Assembly (NCBI RefSeq): GCF_001895145.1
Contig: NZ_BDIR01000003.1
Span: 124,001 to 188,000 of the forward strand
Source: Arcobacter sp. LA11
GTDB taxonomy: Bacteria; Campylobacterota; Campylobacteria; Campylobacterales; Arcobacteraceae
Direction of reading: 5' to 3'
Length of the DNA stretch: 64,000 nt
Shown here: in pieces, positions 26,140 through 35,605 of the stretch
Layout of the letters: the number at the start of each line of letters is the position of its first letter
Numbering within the stretch: the first letter of the stretch is position 1
Translations under genes and position numbers: made by a program
The notes under the pieces: generated by a model
Told to the model about the DNA's origin: nothing
The model's input: only the letters and a program-made list of their open reading frames with translations
Databases searched by the model: none

Positions 26140-27273
26140 ATGAATTCATCTTTCGTAGATTTATCAAAATTGACAGCAAACGATGATTTAAAACCAGTAC
26201 TTGGTGGTTTATGGCCAGGAATCCAAATTTACTACCCACCAATCAAGTTTAATCCACTTGATGGAACTTATGAAACTATGGAGCAAGCTAAGTATAGATT
26301 ACAAAAACATGCTTACAAAACAAAAGCTCATACAGTTTTATTTGACCTTGAAGATGGTTGTAGAATGAAAGACATGTCTAGAAAACTTTTAATTGAAGAA
26401 TTACCAAAGTTTCCAGAAAGAGATTTTCAAATTGCGATTAGAATAAATCCATTCAGAACTGAAGAATATGAAGAAGATTTAAAAATGTTAAAACAAATAC
26501 ATATGCATGTTGATGCAATTGTTTTAGCAAAAGCTGGTGAAGTTTATGGTGATGCGGAGATTAGAGACTTGTCTTCATGGTTAGTATCAATTGGAAGTAA
26601 TTTACAAATTCAACCAATTATTGAACACCCAAAATCACTTAAAATTGCAGATCAACTAATGAGTCATTCAACAGTACAACACGTTGTATTTGGTATCCAT
26701 GATTTTTCTAAAGCGATGGCGTATAAAATTACTCCTGAGGGATGGATTGATGAGTTAGAAACATTCTTTAACATTCTTACTATGGAAGCTAGAATCCAAG
26801 GTAAAGGAGTTATTGGTGGAGTTGAAGTTTTATTAACACCAAATTCTCTTCCAGATTCTTGTGTTGAGAAAAAAGATATTAGAAGATGGTTAGATTTACA
26901 TGGTGATGATGCATCAAGACATGTTTACGCTCATGCACAAAGAGAAACAGCAATGGGATTAACAGGTAAGCAAGTTATTACTCCAAATCATATTAATGTT
27001 TGTAAAGTTGCATTTACGCCATCTCCAAAAGAGTTACAAAGAGATATTAGTATTCTTAAAGAAGCTATCAAAACTGATGCTTTATTAAGTGGTGCAATTA
27101 GATATGAAGGTGAAATGTTAGACCCACCAATGTTTGGTAAGTCTTTACAAAATATTTTAAGAGGATATGCACTTAATAGTTTATCTAAAGATGATTATGA
27201 ATTTGCACTAAAAGTATTAAATAGAATGCCGTTACATACATTTAAAGAAAACTGGCCTTACGGTCAAATCTAA
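26140..27273 (+). CDS. HpcH/HpaI aldolase / citrate lyase beta-like CoA-ester lyase, long form
   Basis: This 377-residue TIM-barrel protein of the CitE/malyl-CoA lyase superfamily has the metal-binding motif LFDLEDGC (about 65), IIEHPKS and a VFGIHDFSKAM Asp. Its length, about 80 residues above CitE, and the C-terminal ITPNHINVCKVAFTPSP segment match the longer malyl-CoA-lyase-like proteins. It would cleave or form a CoA ester such as malyl-, methylmalyl- or citramalyl-CoA (family knowledge; exact substrate unknown). It is the first gene of a four-gene operon (gaps 17, 9 and 33 bases). The acidic residues that coordinate Mg in this superfamily are present, unlike in the fused domain of the next gene. 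Confidence 0.8.
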   Translation: MNSSFVDLSKLTANDDLKPVLGGLWPGIQIYYPPIKFNPLDGTYETMEQAKYRLQKHAYKTKAHTVLFDLEDGCRMKDMSRKLLIEELPKFPERDFQIAIRINPFRTEEYEEDLKMLKQIHMHVDAIVLAKAGEVYGDAEIRDLSSWLVSIGSNLQIQPIIEHPKSLKIADQLMSHSTVQHVVFGIHDFSKAMAYKITPEGWIDELETFFNILTMEARIQGKGVIGGVEVLLTPNSLPDSCVEKKDIRRWLDLHGDDASRHVYAHAQRETAMGLTGKQVITPNHINVCKVAFTPSPKELQRDISILKEAIKTDALLSGAIRYEGEMLDPPMFGKSLQNILRGYALNSLSKDDYEFALKVLNRMPLHTFKENWPYGQI

Positions 27274-27290
27274 TAAAGGGAGTTTAGATA

Positions 27291-29810
27291 ATGAATTCAC
27301 AAGTAAAAATTGAAGTACCTGAATTTTTAAATATCGGTGTTGCTTGTACATCAGCGCATGTTGGTACAGGTAAAGAAGACAACACTGCTATGATTATTGA
27401 AGATGATAAACTTGGTACTGATGAAATTACATATAAAGATCTAGCTAGTAAATCAGATCAAATGTGTAACTTCCTTACTAGTATTGGTATTAAACCAAGA
27501 GATAGAGTTCTAGTATGTCTTAAAAACTCACTAGCTTATCCTATATCTTTTTTTGGTGCAATAAAAGCAGGAATAACAGCAGTACCTACTTCAACCCTAC
27601 TTTCAGGATCTGAAGTTAAGTATTTAGCTGAAGATTCACAAGCAAGTGCAATTGTATTATCAGTTTCTATGTATGAGAACTTAGTTCCATATTTAGAAAA
27701 CATTGATAACTTAAAAACAATTATTGTTGCTGCAACAGATAATATTGATAATTTAAAAAAGCCAAAAGATATTAATGTTTATTGTTTAAATGATATTTTA
27801 ACTAATACAGATGCGACACCTAATCATTATAATTCAAAAGCTGGAGAACCTGCATATTTAGTATATACTTCAGGAACAACTGGTTATCCAAAGGGTGTTT
27901 TACACTCACATAGATCTTTAGTTGGTAGAACTCCTGCAACTGAATACTGGTTTGATTTTAAAGAGAATGATAGAATCATGCATTCTGGTAAATTTAACTG
28001 GACTTATGTATTAGGTTCAGCATTAATGGATCCATTGTTTAATGGTCATACAGTTATTGCTTATGAAGGTTCTAATGATGCTGGAACGTGGATTGATTTA
28101 ATCAAAAAACATAACTGTACAATCTTTATTGGTGTTCCAACAATTTATAGACAAATTATCCAGAAAACAGACTTCACAATTGAAGATTGTCCAAGTCTAA
28201 GATACTGTATGTCTGCTGGGGAACATTTATCTGATGAAATGTTAGGATTGTGGAGAGAGAAGTTTAATCAAGATATTTATGAAGCAATCGGTATGTCTGA
28301 ATGTTCATACTATATTTCTCACTCAAAAAATAATCCAATTAGACCTGGTTCTGCTGGATTTGTTCAACCTGGTCACACTGTAAAACTTTTAGATCCTGAT
28401 ACTTTAGAAGAAGTAGGATTAGAAGAAGAAGGTATGATTTGTATTGGTATGGATGATCCAGGATTATTTTTAGAATACTGGCAGTTAGATGAAGAAACAG
28501 CTAAAGCTAAGCATGATGGTTATTTCTTTACTGGTGATTATGCAAAAAGAGATAAAGATGGATATATTTGGTTCATTGGTAGAAAAGATGACATCATTAA
28601 TACATTTGGATTTAGAGTATCTCCACATGAAATAGAAAGAGTTGTAAAAACTCATAATGATGTTGCTGATTGTGTTGCATTTGGATTAGATTTAGAGAAA
28701 GATAAAACAATAGTTGCAATTGCAGTTATTGGACATGAAGAACTAAGTGAAGAAAGAAAAGAAGAAATTCTTAAATTCTCACAAGATAATTTAGCTAAGT
28801 ACAAAGCTCCAAAAACAATTTTTGGATTAGCTGATTATCCTAGAACTAAAAATGGAAAAGTTCTAAGAAAACAATTAGTTAAACAATTACATGAACAGTA
28901 TCATTCAATTGAAACTGGTGAAGAGATTGTTGAGTATAAAGCTAGAAGATCTATGATGTTAGTACCTTCATATAATAAACACAATGTAGAAAAAGCAAAA
29001 ACTGCTTTAGCTGATAGTATCATTTTTGATTTAGAAGCAATTCTACAAGAACAAAGAGAAGTTGGAAGAGATACTTTAAAAGAAGTATATTCTGAAAAAG
29101 GCTCACAGTTTGGTGTTTCTGAAAGAGTATTAAGAATCAACAATCTTGGAAGTGAAGATATTAAAAAAGATTTAGAACTTGCAGCTGATATCGAATTTGA
29201 TGCATTACTATTCTCTAAAATTGAAACAAAAGAAGATGTTTTAGAAGCAGCTAAATTAATAGAAGAAGTAAATCCGAATTTATCTCTTATGATAATGATT
29301 GAAACACCATTATCTGTATTAAATATCCAAGAGATTTGTTCAGCTTCAACAAAACTAGAAGTTGTTGTAGTAGGTTCAAACAAGCTTGCAAATAGACTTG
29401 AAATTGATATTAAAAAAGGTGCACAAGCGATGATTACATATTTATCGCAAATAACATTAGCAGCAAAAGCTTATGGCAAAACTGTTATTGATGGACCTCA
29501 CTTTGATGTTAGAGATGAATTTGCGTGTGAAGCTTCAAGTAAAGTGGCATTTAATTTAGGATTTGATGGTAAATGTCTTATCCATCCAGTTCAAATTGAA
29601 TATATCAATGATATCTTTACTCCAAAACAAGCGGAAATAGAAGATTATGAAAAGATGATTGATTCTTATGAAGAAGCTAAAAAAGATGGAAAAGAAGTAA
29701 TCCTTCATAATGATAAACTTGTTGATGGTATTAAAATTAAATGGGCTAAAAAAATGATTACACTATATGAAACATATAAATCATTAGGTCAAAACCTATT
29801 TAATAAATAA
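27291..29810 (+). CDS. Fusion of acyl-CoA synthetase and citrate lyase beta-like domain
   Basis: This 839-residue protein is a natural fusion. Residues about 10-545 form an AMP-dependent acyl-CoA synthetase: P-loop YTSGTTGYPKGVLHSH, the motif YEAIGMSE, GDYAKRDKDGYIWFIGRKDD, and the C-terminal catalytic lysine in PRTKNGKVLRKQL. Residues about 555-839 form a CitE-like TIM barrel beginning RRSMMLVPS and ending GFDGKCLIHP. The usual DLED is DLEA (580-583) and the usual G-x-x-D is GSNK (695-698), so two acidic positions are lost and the lyase part may be inactive or altered. The synthetase half resembles benzoate-CoA-ligase-type enzymes. It activates an acid for the hydratase and lyases in the same operon. 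Confidence 0.85.
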   Translation: MNSQVKIEVPEFLNIGVACTSAHVGTGKEDNTAMIIEDDKLGTDEITYKDLASKSDQMCNFLTSIGIKPRDRVLVCLKNSLAYPISFFGAIKAGITAVPTSTLLSGSEVKYLAEDSQASAIVLSVSMYENLVPYLENIDNLKTIIVAATDNIDNLKKPKDINVYCLNDILTNTDATPNHYNSKAGEPAYLVYTSGTTGYPKGVLHSHRSLVGRTPATEYWFDFKENDRIMHSGKFNWTYVLGSALMDPLFNGHTVIAYEGSNDAGTWIDLIKKHNCTIFIGVPTIYRQIIQKTDFTIEDCPSLRYCMSAGEHLSDEMLGLWREKFNQDIYEAIGMSECSYYISHSKNNPIRPGSAGFVQPGHTVKLLDPDTLEEVGLEEEGMICIGMDDPGLFLEYWQLDEETAKAKHDGYFFTGDYAKRDKDGYIWFIGRKDDIINTFGFRVSPHEIERVVKTHNDVADCVAFGLDLEKDKTIVAIAVIGHEELSEERKEEILKFSQDNLAKYKAPKTIFGLADYPRTKNGKVLRKQLVKQLHEQYHSIETGEEIVEYKARRSMMLVPSYNKHNVEKAKTALADSIIFDLEAILQEQREVGRDTLKEVYSEKGSQFGVSERVLRINNLGSEDIKKDLELAADIEFDALLFSKIETKEDVLEAAKLIEEVNPNLSLMIMIETPLSVLNIQEICSASTKLEVVVVGSNKLANRLEIDIKKGAQAMITYLSQITLAAKAYGKTVIDGPHFDVRDEFACEASSKVAFNLGFDGKCLIHPVQIEYINDIFTPKQAEIEDYEKMIDSYEEAKKDGKEVILHNDKLVDGIKIKWAKKMITLYETYKSLGQNLFNK

Positions 29811-29819
29811 GGAGTATTG

Positions 29820-30878
29820 ATGTCTAAAATAAATATGGGAAACTTTTTCGAAGATTTTTCAATCGGTCAAAAAATTGTTCATCCACTTCCTAGAACAATA
29901 AGTGAAGGAGATGTATCTTTATACATCGCTTTCACTGGTTCTAGATTCGCCCTACACTCTTCTGACGTGGTTGCCAAAGAGATGGGATATAAGAACAGAC
30001 CTATTGATGATACTTTAATGTTTCACCTAACATTTGGAAAATCTGTACAAGATATTTCTTTAAATGCTATTGCTAATTTAGGTTATGCAGAGATTGCATT
30101 CCCTTTCCCAGTTTTTATTGGGGATACAGTTTCAATGACTTCAACAGTTATTGGACTTAAAGAGAACTCAAATGGTAAGAGTGGAGTTGTATATGTTCAC
30201 TCTATTGGTGTAAACCAAAATGGTGATGAAGTATTAAATTTCAAAAGATGGGTTATGGTTCATAAAAAAGATAAAGAGACTTTATCTGGAATTAAAGAAA
30301 TTCCAACTTTTGAAGAATCAACTCCAATTTTAGAAGAAATTAACATCCCAAAAATAAAAACTGTTGATACAGATGCTACTGGTGGAAAGTATTTCTTCGA
30401 AGATTATGAAAAAGGTGAAAGATTAAATCACCCAGAAGGTATTACAATTGATAACAGTGATCATACACTAGCGACAAAGTTATACCAAAATAATGCAAAA
30501 GTACATTTCAATGACCATATGATGAAATCAACTCCAATGGGTGAAAGACTTATGTATGGTGGAATTGTAATCTCTATGGCAAGAGCTATTTCTTTTAATG
30601 GATTACAAAATGCTCAATGGATGTATGCTATTAATAGTGGAGCTCATGCAAATCCGACATATGCAGGAGATACAATCTATGCATACACTGAGGTTTTAGA
30701 GACTATTGATCATTCTAGAGATGATATTGGATTATTAAGATTAAGAACTATTGCAGTTAAAAATCAAAAATCTTTAGAGATTGATAATCCAAAAAGCGAA
30801 GATGGTAAGTACTTAAAGAATGTAGTACTTGATTTAGATTACACTGTTGTTATTCCAAAAAGAAAAACAGCAAAATAA
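29820..30878 (+). CDS. MaoC-type double-hotdog hydratase (mesaconyl-CoA hydratase-like)
   Basis: This 352-residue protein has two consecutive MaoC/hotdog domains. The first (about 5-150) opens NFFEDFSIGQKIVHPLPRT and continues DVSLYIAFTGSRFALHSS; the second (about 180-345) contains FFEDYEKGERLNHPEGITI. The opening is like that of mesaconyl-CoA (beta-methylmalyl-CoA) hydratases, which interconvert methylmalyl- and mesaconyl-CoA; other enoyl-CoA hydratases with this fold are possible. The ATG at 29820 is preferred over the TTG at 29817 because GGAG lies five bases before it. It sits between the synthetase-lyase fusion and a second lyase, giving the order activation, hydration, cleavage. Confidence 0.78.
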   Translation: MSKINMGNFFEDFSIGQKIVHPLPRTISEGDVSLYIAFTGSRFALHSSDVVAKEMGYKNRPIDDTLMFHLTFGKSVQDISLNAIANLGYAEIAFPFPVFIGDTVSMTSTVIGLKENSNGKSGVVYVHSIGVNQNGDEVLNFKRWVMVHKKDKETLSGIKEIPTFEESTPILEEINIPKIKTVDTDATGGKYFFEDYEKGERLNHPEGITIDNSDHTLATKLYQNNAKVHFNDHMMKSTPMGERLMYGGIVISMARAISFNGLQNAQWMYAINSGAHANPTYAGDTIYAYTEVLETIDHSRDDIGLLRLRTIAVKNQKSLEIDNPKSEDGKYLKNVVLDLDYTVVIPKRKTAK

Positions 30879-30911
30879 AAAATAAATTAAAACTAATAAA
30901 AGGAAAATATT

Positions 30912-31895
30912 ATGACACACCCTAATGAAGCACTATTTGAATCTGGAAAATCATTACCGATTATTCCAACTTGTGAGCACTTTGCAGGAAGCGAGAAACT
31001 AATTTTAAAAGGTTTCGAAATGCAAAAGAAACTAGGACCTGTATTTGATATTACTTGTGACTGTGAAGATGGTGCAGAAACTGGTAAAGAAGTTGAACAT
31101 GCCCAAATGATAGTAAGAGTTGTAAATTCTGATGCAAATCCATATTCTATGGCTGGTACAAGAATTCATGATGCGGCACATCCAGATTGGAGACAAGATG
31201 TTGATATTTTAGTTCCTGGTGCTGGTGAAAAATTAGCATATATTACATTACCAAAATCAACTTCTTATGAAGATGCAAAAATGCAAATTGAGTATATTCA
31301 AGAAGTAGCTAAAAAATCTGGAATTACGAGAGAGATTCCAATTCATATTTTAATTGAAACACATGGAGCATTAAAAGATGTAGAAAAAACTGCAACTTTA
31401 CCATGGTTACAAGTATTAGACTTTGGATTAATGGACTTTGTTTCAGGTTACCAAGGTGCAATTCCAGCATCTAATATGAGAAGCCCAGGTCAATTTGAGC
31501 ATAGATTAATTGGAGCAGCAAAAGCAAAAGTTTGTCAAGCAGCAATCCAAAATCACGTAATTCCTTGTCATAACGTAACATTAGACCTTAAAAACCCATA
31601 CCAAACTTATAAAGATGCTGAAAGAGCAAGAAATGAATTTGGATTTATGAGAATGTGGTCAATTTACCCAACACAAGTACAAGCAATTGTTGATGCTATG
31701 AAACCAGATTTTACAGAGTTAGAAGCAGCACAAAATATTTTATTATTAGCACAAGATGCTGAGTGGGGACCAATCCAGTATGATGGTGAGTTACACGATA
31801 GAGCAACTTATAGATATTTCTGGGAATTAGTTCAAAGAGCACACTTTTCTGGAGCTAAATTATTAGATGATGTTAATACAAGATTTTTCTCTTAA
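30912..31895 (+). CDS. HpcH/HpaI aldolase / malyl-CoA lyase-type CoA-ester lyase
   Basis: This 327-residue member of the CitE/Mcl superfamily has ITCDCEDGAETG carrying the metal-binding acidic residues, LIETHGAL, LDFGLMDFVSGY, and WSIYPTQVQAIVDAM near the end. The N-terminal pattern TCEHFAGSEKLILKG resembles the lyases found in beta-proteobacteria next to C4 metabolism genes. Likely reactions are cleavage of malyl-CoA, beta-methylmalyl-CoA or citramalyl-CoA to glyoxylate or pyruvate plus an acyl-CoA. It is last in the operon. With the first gene and the fused domain it is the third lyase-type barrel encoded here, so either several stereo- or regio-isomers are handled or some are regulatory. 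Confidence 0.82.
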   Translation: MTHPNEALFESGKSLPIIPTCEHFAGSEKLILKGFEMQKKLGPVFDITCDCEDGAETGKEVEHAQMIVRVVNSDANPYSMAGTRIHDAAHPDWRQDVDILVPGAGEKLAYITLPKSTSYEDAKMQIEYIQEVAKKSGITREIPIHILIETHGALKDVEKTATLPWLQVLDFGLMDFVSGYQGAIPASNMRSPGQFEHRLIGAAKAKVCQAAIQNHVIPCHNVTLDLKNPYQTYKDAERARNEFGFMRMWSIYPTQVQAIVDAMKPDFTELEAAQNILLLAQDAEWGPIQYDGELHDRATYRYFWELVQRAHFSGAKLLDDVNTRFFS

Positions 31896-31930
31896 TACTA
31901 TAAATTAAGTTAAAAAATTTAATTAAAATT

Positions 31931-31960
31931 TTAGATAAGAAGGTATTCTTTCTTATCTAA
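31931..31960 (+). terminator. Hairpin after the lyase operon
   Basis: TTAGATAAGAA (31931-31941) and TTCTTATCTAA (31950-31960) form an 11-bp stem with an 8-base loop, 35 bases after the operon stop. Adenines rather than a T-run follow, so termination is uncertain; it could also be the first hairpin of the leader that follows. Confidence 0.45.
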
Positions 31961-31982
31961 AAAAACTTAAGAAGGACAAATA

Positions 31983-32042
31983 ATGAAAAAGCAACTAGTC
32001 TCGGTCGCCAAGTTTAGTGAGAAGAGTTTATACTCCAGGTAG
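31983..32042 (+). CDS. 19-codon small ORF, possible leader peptide
   Basis: ATG at 31983 is preceded by a good ribosome binding site (GAAGGA, 31971-31976, 6-base spacer) and reads 19 codons to TAG (32040-32042). The peptide is basic (MKKQ start, several Lys and Ser, ends YSR) with no membrane segment. Its 3' half overlaps the left arms of a long inverted structure (32013-32100), and its stop codon lies in the apical stem. This arrangement would let translation alter the RNA fold upstream of the gene at 32166. It is also possible that it is not translated. Confidence 0.35.
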   Translation: MKKQLVSVAKFSEKSLYSR

Positions 32043-32100
32043 ATTTTTTAGACAAAACTCAACTACCCTATAAACTTCAAGTAAAAAATTCTCACTTAAA
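32013..32100 (+). ncRNA. Candidate structured RNA element
   Basis: Three nested complementary segments build one long irregular hairpin: TTTAGTGAGAA (32013-32023) with TTCTCACTTAAA (32089-32100, one bulge), AGTTTATA (32025-32032) with TATAAACT (32069-32076), and GGTAG (32038-32042) with CTACC (32063-32067), around a 20-base loop. It ends 65 bases before the DUF5718 gene. I do not recognise it as a known riboswitch or small RNA class. Confidence 0.4.
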
Positions 32101-32165
32101 TAAATAATCATACAAAACAAAAAAGCATTGTCAAACAATTAATTAAAAAATTAAAGGCATAAAAA

Positions 32166-33014
32166 ATGAATAAACATAATATAAATTTAGAAGAACTAAG
32201 AGATTATTTAGGTTTTGGTGTTGCAGGTAACTTTGCAAACCACTTAGGTGAAGCAGGTGAAGCGGACGAATTCTCTGTAATTGAAACAAAAGAAAAAGAT
32301 GCTCCAAAAGGAATGTTTCCTTTTTATATACCAGGTCATGACTCATTCTTAGGAACATTTCCTATTTGTGATGAGACAATTAAAACTTATGATAGAGAAG
32401 CAGATAATTTACAAGTTGAAGCAGAAGTTGCTTTAATCTGTGATTTCATATATGAAGATGGAAAAATAATAGATTTAAAACCAAAATATTTTTCTGCATT
32501 TAACGATTTCTCAATAAGAATACAAGATGGAAATAAACTAAGTACTAAGAAAAACTGGGGAGAAAATACAAAAGGTATCTCAAGGGATGCTATAGAGATT
32601 GATCAGTTCACAGAAGAGGGTATTTTAAATAGATACCATATTGCTTCATTTATAAAAAGAGATGGTATTGTACATGATTATGGTACAACATCAGCTGTAA
32701 AATCATATAGCTACTTTTTTAAGCAATTAAAAGATTGGATGATAGAGAAACTAAATAGTCAAATAGATTTAGGACCATTAGAAGAATTAACACAATTTAC
32801 AAAGTATGCTGAAAATGCAAAAGGATTGGTAATCGCGGCAGGGGCAACTGCTTATGCAGAATTTGGTAAAAAACATTTCCTAGAAAAAGGTGATGAAATT
32901 TTTGTATATATATACGATGCACACTTTCATTCATTTGATGATATGTACAATGATATGTGTGGAATGGATACTTTTCTAAGTAAATGTTCTAAATTACACC
33001 AAATAGTAGAATAA
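32166..33014 (+). CDS. DUF5718-like protein
   Basis: This 282-residue soluble protein has no signal peptide or membrane helix. It opens with LRDYLGFGVAGNFANHLGEAGE, has a Phe/Pro-rich FPFYIPGHDSFLGTFPICDE segment, an acidic cluster (QVEAEVALICDF), and ends with HSFDDMYNDMCGM. The overall pattern recalls a family annotated as DUF5718 in Campylobacterota and some proteobacteria, with a possible distant relation to fumarylacetoacetate hydrolase-type folds (EAEVALI and the GNFANHL part). This assignment is from memory. Upstream is the structured RNA/19-codon ORF, suggesting regulated expression. It is not clearly part of the lyase operon, since 270 bases separate them. Confidence 0.6.
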   Translation: MNKHNINLEELRDYLGFGVAGNFANHLGEAGEADEFSVIETKEKDAPKGMFPFYIPGHDSFLGTFPICDETIKTYDREADNLQVEAEVALICDFIYEDGKIIDLKPKYFSAFNDFSIRIQDGNKLSTKKNWGENTKGISRDAIEIDQFTEEGILNRYHIASFIKRDGIVHDYGTTSAVKSYSYFFKQLKDWMIEKLNSQIDLGPLEELTQFTKYAENAKGLVIAAGATAYAEFGKKHFLEKGDEIFVYIYDAHFHSFDDMYNDMCGMDTFLSKCSKLHQIVE

Positions 33015-33052
33015 TATAATTTTTATATAACTTTATTTAATCCCTCAAAATT

Positions 33053-33089
33053 GAATAGTTACTAACAAGTAACTTTTTAGTAACTATTC
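33053..33089. repeat. 13-bp perfect inverted repeat
   Basis: GAATAGTTACTAA (33053-33065) and TTAGTAACTATTC (33077-33089) form a perfect stem with an 11-base loop that itself contains GTAAC. It lies 39 bases after the DUF5718 stop and 24 bases before the chemoreceptor -10, so it is either a terminator without a U-tract or an operator for the chemoreceptor gene. Confidence 0.5.
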
Positions 33090-33112
33090 ATTAATAATTT
33101 CATTTTTTACTG

Positions 33113-33118
33113 TATAAT
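33113..33118 (+). promoter_or_regulatory. Extended -10 box of chemoreceptor gene
   Basis: TATAAT preceded by TG lies 32-37 bases upstream of the start, after a T-rich tract. Confidence 0.5.
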
Positions 33119-33150
33119 TTTATAGAGAGAAACTTATAGAGGAGAAGATG

Positions 33151-35598
33151 ATGAAAAAAGAATCAAGTTTTGGAAATAAACTATTGTTTCAAGTCCTAAG
33201 TGTAACTATATTTATATTTGGTCTTACAATGTTTTTCGTAACAAAATATTCTTATGATACTGCAGAAACTGATGCAGAAAGCTACGTGAGTGAAATGGCT
33301 GGGAAATACGCAGCACAAATTCAAAATAACATGAGTCAATCAATTGTATTATCAAGAGCAATGGCTTCAAAATTTGAGGAAGCTATAAATAATGATGCTC
33401 CATTAAATGAAAAAGAAGTTATAAACTATTTTAAATCTATATTAAAAGATAATAAAGGTGTTATAGGAGTTTGGTTTAAAAATAAACCAAAAGAGTTATT
33501 TTTTAAAGAAAATATTGATAGCAAGGGAAAGAATGGTTATGATAAAACTGGTCAATTTAATCCTTATGTAGTAAGTTCAAATGGCAACTATGTAGTTCAA
33601 TCAGGTTCTCCATATAGTGAAGAATTAGAATGGATAGCAGGGCCAATGAAAGCTGGGAAAGATTATGTTACAAAACCATACTTATACCCAGTTGATGGTG
33701 TAAAAGTACTTATGACTACTGTAGCTGTTCCTATGTACCATAAAGAAAAATTTATTGGATCTATTGGTGTTGATATTACATTAGATACTTTCACGAAGAT
33801 GGCATCATCTATTAAAATATATGAAAATGGATATCCTTTTATTCTTGATAGTTTTGGAATGATTATAGGGCATCCAGATAAAAAATTACTTGCAAAAGAG
33901 TTATTGTCTGTGGTAAAAAAAGACAGTGATTATGTAAAGATTTTAGAAAATACAAGAGAAAACAAAGATTATATGTTCTTCAAAGAATCTCTTAAAGATG
34001 GTCTTGAATCACTTTATTACTCAAAATCATTTGAAATTTTAGGAACAGGTAAAAATTGGACTTTTGTAATCACGGCACCAACAAATGAATATATGTCTCA
34101 TGCAATTTTTATTAGAAATTTTTCTATAATAGCAACACTTTTAGGTCTTATAATTATTGCATTGGTAATCTATTTTTCAGTTAGAAGATTAAATAAAAAC
34201 CTTATTTCAATTTCATTAGGATTAGAAGACTTTTTTAAATATTTAAATAAAGAATCAAAAAGTACTAATCAAATTACAATAAATACTAAAGATGAATTTG
34301 GAGTTATGGCACATAGTATCAATGAAAATATCTCAAAAATTAGTAAGTCTATAGATGAAGATAATAAACTAATTGATGAAGTAAAAACTATTGTAAATAC
34401 AGTAGGAGAAGGTCATTTAGATAAAAGAATCAATAAGTCAACAACATCAGAATCTCTAAATGAGCTAAAAAATCTATTAAATGATATGCTAAATAACCTT
34501 GAAGCATTAGTTGGAAAAAACTTAAATAATATCAGTGATGTATTATCAAAATATTCACAAAGAGATTTTACACCAAAACTAAACAGTAACTCTTCAGGTA
34601 AAATAGGAAATGAAATTATACGAATGAATACTATGATTTCAAATATGCTAAAAGACAATCAAGAAGATGGATTATCTTTACAACAAAGTTCTAATGAATT
34701 AACATCTAATGTAAAAACATTAAGTAATAATGCAACATCACAAGCTGCTTCATTGGAAGAGACTGCAGCATCAATTGATGAAATAACAAGCAACATAGAA
34801 CAAACAAGCCAAAAAGCACAAGAGATGTTAATTATTTCTAATCAGACAAAAGATTCTGCTACAGAAGGTAAAAACTTAGCTAATGATACAGTAAACTCGA
34901 TGGAAGAGATTAATGAAACGGTAATAAATATAAATGAGGCTATTTCAGTTATTGATCAAATTGCTTTCCAAACTAATATTCTATCTTTAAATGCAGCAGT
35001 AGAAGCAGCAACAGCAGGAGAAGCAGGAAAAGGCTTCGCAGTTGTTGCACAAGAAGTAAGAAACCTTGCTTCACGTTCAGCAGAAGCAGCAAAAGAGATT
35101 AAAGATTTAGTTGAAAGTGCTACTGCAAAAGCAAATAGTGGTAAAAATATTAGTAGTAAAATGATTGAAGGTTTTAATCAGTTAGAAGAGAAAATTGTTC
35201 ATACTAGTACTTTAATTGATGATGTTACAAACGCTGCTAAGGAACAAACAATTGGTATGTCACAAATTGCAGATGCAGTTGGTCAACTTGACCAATTTAC
35301 CCAAGAAAATGCATCTATTGCAGATAAAACCAATGAAATTGCACAAGAAACAAATAATATCGCAATTGAAATTGTGAAGAATGTTGATAAAAATAATTTT
35401 GAAGGTAAGAATACAAAAAAAGTTTTAGAGAAAAAAACAAAAGAAACAGTAGTTCATCCTAAACCAATTAAAAAAAATATCAAACAAGACATCAAACAAG
35501 ATAGCAAAATATCAAGTACTCCAAAACCAATAAAAACCCAAGCAAAGGTCATCACAGCTCAAAAATCTGATGATAATGATGAGTGGGAAAGTTTTTAA
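33151..35598 (+). CDS. Methyl-accepting chemotaxis protein with dCache domain and C-terminal CheR-tether-like pentapeptide
   Basis: This 815-residue chemoreceptor has a membrane helix (about 12-32), a periplasmic double Cache region (about 35-325), a second helix (about 325-345), a HAMP-like linker, and a signalling hairpin with [26 protein letters not shown] split over two ranges. The dCache contains EWIAGP and GVDIT elements of amino-acid-type sensors but lacks the usual Arg before the Trp, so the ligand cannot be named. After the hairpin a basic, Lys/Gln-rich linker of about 45 residues leads to a terminal EWESF, very like the NWETF/NWESF tether that binds CheR in enterobacterial receptors. 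AGAGGAG is placed best for the ATG at 33151; an ATG at 33148 is the alternative. Confidence 0.92.
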   Translation: MKKESSFGNKLLFQVLSVTIFIFGLTMFFVTKYSYDTAETDAESYVSEMAGKYAAQIQNNMSQSIVLSRAMASKFEEAINNDAPLNEKEVINYFKSILKDNKGVIGVWFKNKPKELFFKENIDSKGKNGYDKTGQFNPYVVSSNGNYVVQSGSPYSEELEWIAGPMKAGKDYVTKPYLYPVDGVKVLMTTVAVPMYHKEKFIGSIGVDITLDTFTKMASSIKIYENGYPFILDSFGMIIGHPDKKLLAKELLSVVKKDSDYVKILENTRENKDYMFFKESLKDGLESLYYSKSFEILGTGKNWTFVITAPTNEYMSHAIFIRNFSIIATLLGLIIIALVIYFSVRRLNKNLISISLGLEDFFKYLNKESKSTNQITINTKDEFGVMAHSINENISKISKSIDEDNKLIDEVKTIVNTVGEGHLDKRINKSTTSESLNELKNLLNDMLNNLEALVGKNLNNISDVLSKYSQRDFTPKLNSNSSGKIGNEIIRMNTMISNMLKDNQEDGLSLQQSSNELTSNVKTLSNNATSQAASLEETAASIDEITSNIEQTSQKAQEMLIISNQTKDSATEGKNLANDTVNSMEEINETVININEAISVIDQIAFQTNILSLNAAVEAATAGEAGKGFAVVAQEVRNLASRSAEAAKEIKDLVESATAKANSGKNISSKMIEGFNQLEEKIVHTSTLIDDVTNAAKEQTIGMSQIADAVGQLDQFTQENASIADKTNEIAQETNNIAIEIVKNVDKNNFEGKNTKKVLEKKTKETVVHPKPIKKNIKQDIKQDSKISSTPKPIKTQAKVITAQKSDDNDEWESF

Positions 35599-35605
35599 AA
35601 AACTA

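Noticed and set aside
28901-29383. 160-codon open frame on the minus strand
   Set aside because: Antisense to the lyase half of the fusion gene, which has clear domain motifs; the translation is Ser/Ile-rich with no recognisable motif.
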